Positions 1 through 4,539 of a DNA stretch of 7,036 nucleotides are shown here, piece after piece. Source of the stretch: Kiloniellaceae bacterium (GTDB lineage: Bacteria; Pseudomonadota; Alphaproteobacteria; Kiloniellales; Kiloniellaceae); NCBI GenBank assembly GCA_028280915.1, contig JANQKX010000344.1, forward strand, positions 1-7,036. The letters run 5' to 3'. Below the pieces are notes generated by a model. That model was not told where the DNA came from. It saw nothing but the letters and a program-made list of their open reading frames with translations, and searched no databases. A program made the translations under genes and the position numbers. How positions within the stretch are numbered: the stretch's first letter is position 1; every line of letters starts with the position of its first letter.

Positions 1-1
1 G

Positions 2-328
2 TCCCCATACGCGCCGGAGGAATGGCTGCCCGGCCCTGGGGTCGGGGACGAGGCGGACCTGCTGCGCGCCGCCGGTGACATCGCCACCACCATCTTTCAC
101 CCCATCGGCACTTGTGCCATGGGGCCGGGCAACGGCGCGGCTGCCGACGGCCGGGCCGTGGTGGACCCGCGCCTGCGGGTGCACGGGCTCGCGGGGCTCA
201 GGGTGGTGGACGCCGCCATCATGCCCAAGATCACCTCGGGCAACACCGCCTCACCGGTCATCATGATCGCGGAAAAGGCCGCCGACATGATCTTGGAAGA
301 CGCCCGCGCCGAAAGGGGAGCGCCATGA
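2..328 (+). CDS. GMC-family FAD-dependent oxidoreductase, C-terminal fragment
   Basis: This is the last 108 residues of a gene whose start lies left of the window; the frame is open from base 2. Visible hallmarks are the GMC C-terminal signature: FHPIGTCAMG (visible residues 32-41), then VVDPRLRVHG, LRVVDAAIMP and SGNTASPVIMIAEKAADMI. In the GMC family (choline dehydrogenase, glucose oxidase and relatives) the His of the first motif (visible H33) and a His or Asn near the end (here probably N81, in SGNT) form the active-site pair that oxidises an alcohol, with FAD as hydride acceptor. The N-terminal Rossmann FAD-binding domain is outside the window, so the substrate cannot be judged; the Asn at the second position resembles choline-dehydrogenase-like members. 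The stop codon TGA overlaps the ATG of a 24-residue ORF, which suggests translational coupling. Family assignment is secure; specificity is unknown. Confidence 0.95.
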   Translation, partial: SPYAPEEWLPGPGVGDEADLLRAAGDIATTIFHPIGTCAMGPGNGAAADGRAVVDPRLRVHGLAGLRVVDAAIMPKITSGNTASPVIMIAEKAADMILEDARAERGAP

Positions 329-399
329 AACGCCAGCTGATTTTCCTGCTGATAGCCGCCGCCGTCGCCTTTGCCTATTTCCAGTTCTACGCCACCTAA
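325..399 (+). CDS. 24-residue single-span membrane peptide, coupled to the GMC oxidoreductase
   Basis: A small ORF begins inside the stop codon of the GMC oxidoreductase (ATGA at 325-328) and ends in TAA. A purine-rich ribosome binding site, AAAGGGGAG (312-320), sits four bases before the ATG. The peptide starts MKRQ, a positively charged N-terminus, followed by a hydrophobic stretch of about 16 residues (LIFLLIAAAVAFAYF), and ends FQFYAT. This is the pattern of a small inner-membrane protein with one helix. It is too long and uncleaved-looking to be an obvious lipoprotein, and it has no Cys. The overlap, the ribosome binding site and the clean membrane profile favour a real gene. I do not recognise a family. 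By inference it could anchor or assist the oxidoreductase at the membrane or link it to the quinone pool. The alternative is a chance ORF, which its short length cannot exclude. Confidence 0.6.
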   Translation: MKRQLIFLLIAAAVAFAYFQFYAT

Positions 400-400
400 G

Positions 401-415
401 GCCCGGTTACCGGGC
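401..415. terminator. GC hairpin between convergent genes (possible bidirectional terminator)
   Basis: GCCCGG-TTA-CCGGGC is a perfect six-pair stem with a three-base loop. It starts two bases after the stop codon of the 24-residue ORF and lies 24 bases beyond the end of the convergent DUF4019 gene. Neither strand shows a T-run after the stem, so this is not a classic intrinsic terminator. Its position suggests transcription termination or mRNA 3'-end protection. Confidence 0.45.
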
Positions 416-438
416 GGCGGCACCCAAACGACAGGGCG

Positions 439-810
439 CTATTGAATGTAGTAGCCGGAGACCCGCCATTGACCGTCCGGGTCCAGCATGGGGGTGACGG
501 TTTCGATTTTGCCCGCCGCGTCCGCGAAGTCGGTTTCGAATTGCAGGACCACATAGTGTCCCTCCGGCGCGTTGGGCAGTTCGGTCATCAAGGCTTTTGA
601 TTTCAGGTTGCGCGAGACTGCCTTTCCCAAGGGTGCCCGGGCGGCGGCGATCTGGGCCGCCCATTGGTCTTGCGCGACGGCATTCCGGGAGATCGCCGCG
701 GCGGACTGCCAAGAGCCGGCGTGGTTGCCGCCGTCCACCAGGGCCAACCAGGCCGACGCCGCTGTCACGGCAGCCTCTTCCACATCGGCGAGATTTAGGG
801 GTTGGGGCAT
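439..810 (-). CDS. DUF4019 domain protein
   Basis: The 123-residue product matches the DUF4019 family as I remember it. AWLALVDGGNHAGSW (20-34) and QDQW (47-50) are followed by RAPLGKAVSRNLKS (58-71), then GHYVVLQFETDF (84-95), and the strongly conserved end ETVTPM...GQWRVSGYYIQ (103-123). The family is small alpha/beta domains of unknown role, and many members carry a signal peptide. This one shows none: the N-terminus MPQPLNLADVEEAA is charged, so it may be cytosolic. I chose the ATG at 808-810 because AGGAG lies just upstream on the coding strand and because the domain begins soon after it. The frame stays open to 1017, but the extra residues are Arg/Pro-rich and look non-coding. The gene converges with the GMC/micro-peptide pair and runs in the same direction as the methyltransferase 219 bases upstream, probably as a separate transcript. 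Function is unknown. Confidence 0.85.
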   Translation of the reverse strand: MPQPLNLADVEEAAVTAASAWLALVDGGNHAGSWQSAAAISRNAVAQDQWAAQIAAARAPLGKAVSRNLKSKALMTELPNAPEGHYVVLQFETDFADAAGKIETVTPMLDPDGQWRVSGYYIQ

Positions 811-823
811 GATCTCCTGGCCT

Positions 824-860
824 CCCGGCATGTCGGGCCGTGCCCTCACAGGAGGGCGCG
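824..860 (-). promoter_or_regulatory. Two tandem hairpins in the DUF4019 leader
   Basis: CCCG/CGGG (824-827 with 834-837) and GCCCTC-ACAG-GAGGGC (842-857) are adjacent inverted repeats. The second gains further pairing through 839-860, with one mismatch on the minus strand. They lie 14 to 50 bases upstream of the DUF4019 start and next to its AGGAG ribosome binding site. They could form a structured 5' leader or the end of an upstream transcript. No T-run follows on the minus strand. The structures are seen; the role is inference. Confidence 0.3.
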
Positions 861-1029
861 GCGGTTGCCCATGGCAGGGCAGGGTTTGCCGAGCCGTCAC
901 CGCCGACCCGGGCCGCGAGTCGCGCTCGGCATGAGATTGTTGTACATTATTTCTGGAACGACCGATAGTAGATTTGCGGAGGCTATCGTAAGGCCCATGT
1001 ACAGAATCCGCTTCCATTGGGCCAATGCC

Positions 1030-1821
1030 TCAACACGCCTGCGCCACCCATACCTGATCGCGGCCATAGGCGGGTGGGGACTGTTTAAAGTCGGAGTAGA
1101 GGGCACGGACCTTAAAGCCGCAGAGTTCCAGCAGGTAGGCCATTTCCTGCTGCGGGATCCATCTGAGAGTCCAGGAGGTCTCTTCCTGGGCGATCACCTG
1201 GCCCCTCGGGTCCAAGAGTTCCAAAAGCATTACCTCGGTCATGGTTTGGCGCAGGAAGTCACAGCGGCACGATAGCGTCGTGCGCCGTATAGTGTGGATG
1301 TTTGGCGCTTCTCCCGCTTCCCGTACGGTCGGCGCGGGTGGCTTTTCGGCCACCAGCCGGTCGAAATCGGGATCAAACAAGTGGATGATCAAATGCCCGC
1401 CCGGTTTTAAGTGTCTCCGCAGGCATTGCAGGACGGCGCGCTGGTCCTCGGGCGCGATGACATGATGGAGGCTGCGGGCCGGAACAATCGCCAAGGCGAA
1501 GTCGCGGTTTAATGCGAAACTACGCATGTCGGCTTCGTGCCACTCAATCCGATTTGCGATCTCGGGTCGGTTAGCCAACTTGGCCTTTGCCATGTCCAGC
1601 ATGGCGGCTGAGATGTCTAGGCCGGTCACATCGAATCCGGCTTCCGCCAAGGGAATCGTCAGGCGCCCGGTGCCTGCGGCCATCTCTAGGATCGGCCCGC
1701 CATAACGCTGAGCGCAGCCTAGATAAAATTCAAGATCGCCGGAAATCGCCCCTGTTCCGTAAACGGGGTCGTAGGTCCTGACGCCGAGGCCACTCGTATA
1801 GTAGGCATTGGGATCAATCAT
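1030..1821 (-). CDS. Class I SAM-dependent methyltransferase
   Basis: The 263-residue product has a Rossmann-type methyltransferase domain over roughly residues 35-155. Motif I is ILEMAAGTGR (44-53), the SAM-binding glycine loop. VTGLDIS (65-71) carries the acidic residue (D69) expected to hold the SAM ribose, ADMRSF (97-102) follows the adenine-binding Asp, and LKPGGHLIIHLFDPD (138-152) is the post-motif III strand. It looks like a small-molecule methyltransferase (methyltransferase domain 25/11 type); the acceptor cannot be read from the sequence. The C-terminal half contains two nearby Cys residues (C185, C187) and ends in a FKVRALYSDF strand typical of such enzymes. The start ATG at 1819-1821 has only a weak upstream GAGA. 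GC is visibly lower than in the cyclase: hand count gives 33 of 60 at 1081-1140 against 43 of 60 at 2221-2280. This fits a different origin. It is transcribed away from the cyclase gene. Confidence 0.9.
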   Translation of the reverse strand: MIDPNAYYTSGLGVRTYDPVYGTGAISGDLEFYLGCAQRYGGPILEMAAGTGRLTIPLAEAGFDVTGLDISAAMLDMAKAKLANRPEIANRIEWHEADMRSFALNRDFALAIVPARSLHHVIAPEDQRAVLQCLRRHLKPGGHLIIHLFDPDFDRLVAEKPPAPTVREAGEAPNIHTIRRTTLSCRCDFLRQTMTEVMLLELLDPRGQVIAQEETSWTLRWIPQQEMAYLLELCGFKVRALYSDFKQSPPAYGRDQVWVAQAC

Positions 1822-1824
1822 GAT

Positions 1825-1849
1825 TTGTGAATTCTCATAAATTTCACAA
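1825..1849. promoter_or_regulatory. Inverted repeat TTGTGAA-N11-TTCACAA, candidate operator
   Basis: Two perfect seven-base arms (1825-1831 and 1843-1849) flank an 11-base AT-rich spacer, just upstream of the methyltransferase ATG. A minus-strand TATAAT overlaps its right edge, so a bound protein would cover the likely transcription start. A third copy of the same element, ATTTCACA, occurs at 1905-1912. The arms match CRP-type half-sites (TGTGA/TCACA), but the spacing is 13 bases between TGTGA and TCACA, not the CRP spacing of 6. A different dimeric regulator is therefore more likely. Confidence 0.4.
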
Positions 1850-1854
1850 TTATA
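1849..1854 (-). promoter_or_regulatory. Perfect -10 box for the methyltransferase
   Basis: The minus strand reads TATAAT here, 27 bases before the methyltransferase ATG, in an AT-rich patch that stands out from the GC-rich surroundings. No acceptable -35 box is seen at 16 to 19 bases upstream, and there is no extended -10 TG, so an activator may be needed or the match may be chance. It also sits inside the small dyad ACAAT-TAT-ATTGT (1846-1858). Confidence 0.35.
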
Positions 1855-1968
1855 TTGTAATCACCAAGAATCGAGATGAAAAGCCACTCCCAATCTGAAT
1901 GTCCATTTCACACGGTGCCCTTGGCGCCCCTGGCCTTCGCCTTAAAGCTCGGTTAGGCTTTGCGGGAG

Positions 1969-1974
1969 AGGAGG
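1969..1974 (+). promoter_or_regulatory. Ribosome binding site AGGAGG deciding a TTG start
   Basis: A consensus AGGAGG lies seven bases before the TTG at 1982-1984. This spacing, and the fact that the cyclase homology begins at once (ERRLAAILAADVVGYS), supports the rare TTG start over any internal ATG. Confidence 0.75.
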
Positions 1975-1981
1975 GGCCGGT

Positions 1982-3751
1982 TTGGAGCGACGTTTGGCCG
2001 CCATACTTGCCGCCGATGTGGTGGGCTATAGCCGCATGATGGGCACGGACGAGGCCGGGACATTGGCGCGGCTGTCGCGCCTGCGCGCGGAGCGCATCGA
2101 GCCGGTGATCGCCAGCCATCGGGGCCGGGTGGTCAAGCTTATGGGTGACGGCATCCTGGTGGAATTCGCCAGCGTGGTGGATGCCCTGACCTGCGCCGTG
2201 GCCTGGCAGGAGGCCCTGGTCGCGCGGGAGACTGAGGGCGGCCCGCCCTTGCGGTTCCGCATCGGGGTCAATATCGGCGACATCATCTTCACCGACGATG
2301 GGGACATTCACGGCAACGGCGTGAACGTGGCGGCGCGCCTGGAAAGCCTGGCGGAGGCGGGCGGCATCTGCGTGTCCGGCGCGGTCTTCGCCGAGGTCAA
2401 GCACAAGCTGGATGTCATCTTCGAGGACATGGGCCCCCAGCGGGTGAAAAACATCGCCGAGCCCATTGACGTCTTCCGGGTCCGCGCGGCCGCCGCCAAG
2501 GTGGCGGAGGAAGGGGCGGCGAGTCCGGCCGGAGACTCGGCACCTGGTGCATGGACACGGCCCGCGGTGGCGGTTTTGCCCTTCGACAACATGAGCCGGG
2601 ACCCGGAACAGGAATACTTTTCCGACGGCCTGACCGAGGACATCATCACCGCGCTGTCCCATTGGCGCTCCTTCCCGGTGATCGCCCGCAACTCCAGCTT
2701 CACCTACAAGGGTCAGGCGGTGCGGGTGCAGCAGGTGGGCCAGGAACTGGGCGCCCGCTACGTCTTGGAAGGCAGCGTGCGCAAGGCCGGCAATCGCCTG
2801 CGCATCACCGCCCAGCTGATCGACGCCAAGAGCGGTCATCACGTCTGGGCCGAGCGGTTCGACCGGCAGTTGGAAGATATCTTCGACGTGCAGGACGAAA
2901 TCACCACCCGCATCGCCGCCACCATCATGCCCGAACTGGAAAGCTTCGAGCACAAAAAGGCGGCCAGCAAGCCCACTTCGGATTTGAGCGCTTGGGACTA
3001 TTATCTGAAAGGCATGGAGACCTTCCATGCCGAAACCTGCGACGGCACCCAAGCCGCGCTGCGGATGTTCCAAGCGGCGGTGGAGCGTGACCCGAACTAC
3101 TGCGATGCCTGGGCCCGGGTCGGTTGGTGCCTGGCCAAGCTGGTCATGTTCGATTGCCCCTGCGATCATGGGGCCTGCTTGCAAAAGGGTTTCGCGGCGG
3201 GACGCCGGGCGGTGGACTTGGACGACAGTTCGGCCCTGGCCCACATCGCCCTCGGCACGGTGCACATCTGGGCCGGGGAAACCGAGCAGGGCCTGGCGGA
3301 AGCCCAGATGGCGGCCGAGCTTAATCCCAATTTCGCTCATGCCCGCATGGCCGCGGGCAACCGCATGGACCTGGTGGGCCGTGGCGAGGAAGGCATCGCC
3401 GAGATGGAACGGGCCTTGAAGCTCAACCCGCGGGACCCCATCCGCTGGCGCTACATGGCCTATCTCTCCCGCGCTTACGTGAGCCTGGGCCAGGTGGAGG
3501 CCGCCGCCGCTTGGGCCCGGCAAGCCGCCCGCCTGCGACCCGACCTGCCCGAGGCGGCCTTTCGCGGCGCCATCTGCCTGGCCCACCTGGACGACGCCAC
3601 CGAGGCGCGCGCCCTCTTGCGCCGCTGCCAAGAGCTGAACCCGGACTACCTGGCCAAAAAATCCGATTGGCGCCCCTATCCGGACCAGGCTCGCAACGAC
3701 CATCTCTTGAGTGGCCTGCGCCGTCATGGACTGCTGCCGCCGGCCGCCTGA
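1982..3751 (+). CDS. Class III adenylate cyclase with TolB-like and TPR domains
   Basis: The 589-residue product makes cAMP from ATP, judged by its catalytic domain (about 1-168). Metal-binding Asp residues are D12 (ADVVGYS) and D56 (MGDG). K52 and D108 (DIHGNG) match the Lys/Asp pair that selects adenine, and N115 and R119 (VNVAAR) match the transition-state Asn/Arg. No catalytic residue appears missing. An Ala/Pro/Gly linker (170-192) follows, without a membrane segment. Next comes a TolB-N/FlgO-like domain (about 193-315: PAVAVLPFDNMS, FSDGLTEDI, ARYVLEGSVRK, DAKSGHHVWAERFD). TPR-like helical repeats run over roughly 350-560, with DPN, LNPN and LNPRDP turns. The C-terminal half probably binds partners or senses a signal; the ligand is unknown. 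An unusual Cys-rich stretch lies at C374, C383, C392, C394, H396 and C399. The start is TTG with a strong AGGAGG. The gene is divergent from the methyltransferase and is high in GC. Confidence 0.93.
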   Translation: MERRLAAILAADVVGYSRMMGTDEAGTLARLSRLRAERIEPVIASHRGRVVKLMGDGILVEFASVVDALTCAVAWQEALVARETEGGPPLRFRIGVNIGDIIFTDDGDIHGNGVNVAARLESLAEAGGICVSGAVFAEVKHKLDVIFEDMGPQRVKNIAEPIDVFRVRAAAAKVAEEGAASPAGDSAPGAWTRPAVAVLPFDNMSRDPEQEYFSDGLTEDIITALSHWRSFPVIARNSSFTYKGQAVRVQQVGQELGARYVLEGSVRKAGNRLRITAQLIDAKSGHHVWAERFDRQLEDIFDVQDEITTRIAATIMPELESFEHKKAASKPTSDLSAWDYYLKGMETFHAETCDGTQAALRMFQAAVERDPNYCDAWARVGWCLAKLVMFDCPCDHGACLQKGFAAGRRAVDLDDSSALAHIALGTVHIWAGETEQGLAEAQMAAELNPNFAHARMAAGNRMDLVGRGEEGIAEMERALKLNPRDPIRWRYMAYLSRAYVSLGQVEAAAAWARQAARLRPDLPEAAFRGAICLAHLDDATEARALLRRCQELNPDYLAKKSDWRPYPDQARNDHLLSGLRRHGLLPPAA

Positions 3752-3760
3752 CCCTTCAAT

Positions 3761-3780
3761 CCTCCGGCCTGGGTGGTTTT
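3761..3780 (+). terminator. Weak terminator-like hairpin after the cyclase gene
   Basis: CCTCC (3761-3765) and GGTGG (3772-3776) can pair with one central mismatch around a six-base loop. TTTT follows at once (3777-3780), ten bases or so after the cyclase stop. The stem is imperfect and short, so efficiency would be low. The base composition drops from GC-rich to mixed directly after it. Confidence 0.3.
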
Positions 3781-3852
3781 CTAATTCGATGCGCATCCAG
3801 CGACCCGCTTTCGTTTGTGCCGATGGATGCATTTAACTCGAATCGATGAGCG

Positions 3853-4539
3853 ATGATCAGAAAGCATAAGATGCGTTCTAACTGGGTCTTTTTCGATCTC
3901 GGCAACACTTTGATTGACGAACGTGAAGCCTTGCGTGACAGATACTGCCAATTGATATCGGTATTGGCTCAACACGGTTACTCTATCAATCTGCCCCAAA
4001 TTGAGGCCGCGATGCGTCGTGCCTCGGAAGATTTTGTGCCCCGGCCAATAGTCCGGGTCCTTTCCGAATTACTCGGTGAAGAATCGAAATCGCCTCACAT
4101 CCTTGAGCAAACTAAGTACGGTAAGGCTCTCGAAAAGCCCTATCCCGAAGCTGCGGAGGTGCTTGAGCTGTTGGCGGGCAGGTATCGGCTGGGTGTTATC
4201 GCAAACCAGTCCGCAGGAACCGCTGCGCGGCTGAGGGGTTTTGACCTGCTGCGCTATTTTGAGGTTTGCGTTTCCTCTACTGAGGAAGGCTTGGCTAAAC
4301 CAGACCCGGCGATATTCGACTTGGCCCTCCGTCGGGCGAATTGTGCCGGGTCCGATGCGACTATGGTAGGAGACCGGCTCGACAATGATATCGAGCCCGC
4401 GCGAAGGTTAGGGATGCGCACAGTACGTATCTTACAAGGCTATGGGAAGTTTCAACGCGCAAGGGGGCATCTTCAGGAGCCCGACCACACCATATCGTCG
4501 CTGTGCGAACTGCCGCGGATGCTCTTGGATACAGTCTAA
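3853..4539 (+). CDS. HAD-superfamily hydrolase (subfamily IA-like)
   Basis: The 228-residue product shows the four HAD motifs. Motif I is FFDLGNTLID (13-22) with nucleophile D15, motif II is GVIANQS (114-120), motif III is K149 in GLAKPDPAIF, and motif IV is VGDRLDNDIEPA (172-183). The helical insert between motifs I and II (about 20-105) is a C1-type cap, so the likely substrate is a small phosphorylated or similar metabolite. The usual second Asp of motif I (DxDGT) is Gly here (DLGNT), and the usual Ser/Thr of motif II is Ala; both occur in a recognisable HAD subgroup, and activity should not be assumed. The ATG at 3853 was chosen because it gives the longest product; M7 (3871) is an alternative, and neither has a strong ribosome binding site. 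GC is low for this window (29 of 60 at 4081-4140). The stop codon overlaps that of the convergent transporter gene. Confidence 0.9.
   Translation: MIRKHKMRSNWVFFDLGNTLIDEREALRDRYCQLISVLAQHGYSINLPQIEAAMRRASEDFVPRPIVRVLSELLGEESKSPHILEQTKYGKALEKPYPEAAEVLELLAGRYRLGVIANQSAGTAARLRGFDLLRYFEVCVSSTEEGLAKPDPAIFDLALRRANCAGSDATMVGDRLDNDIEPARRLGMRTVRILQGYGKFQRARGHLQEPDHTISSLCELPRMLLDTV

Noticed and set aside
811..1017. An N-terminal extension of the DUF4019 frame that could start near 1017.
   Set aside because: The extra 69 residues are Arg/Pro/Gly-rich with no family similarity, and a ribosome binding site precedes the ATG at 808-810.
1825..1849. A canonical CRP binding site (TGTGA-N6-TCACA).
   Set aside because: The half-sites are right but they are 13 bases apart instead of 6, so I list it only as a candidate operator for an unidentified regulator.
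1921..1936. A sigma-54 promoter upstream of the cyclase (TTGGCGCCCCTGGCC).
   Set aside because: The GG and GC elements are eight bases apart instead of ten and the TTGC part is poor.
1944..1961. A small hairpin AAAGC/GCTTT just upstream of the cyclase ribosome binding site.
   Set aside because: A five-pair, AT-containing stem of this size is expected by chance, and it does not cover the AGGAGG.
1850..3832. A 660-codon open frame on the minus strand opposite the cyclase.
   Set aside because: It is the mirror of a GC-rich gene: it is rich in Gly, Ala, Gln, His and Val, has no domain I recognise, and the plus-strand product is a full-length, motif-complete cyclase.
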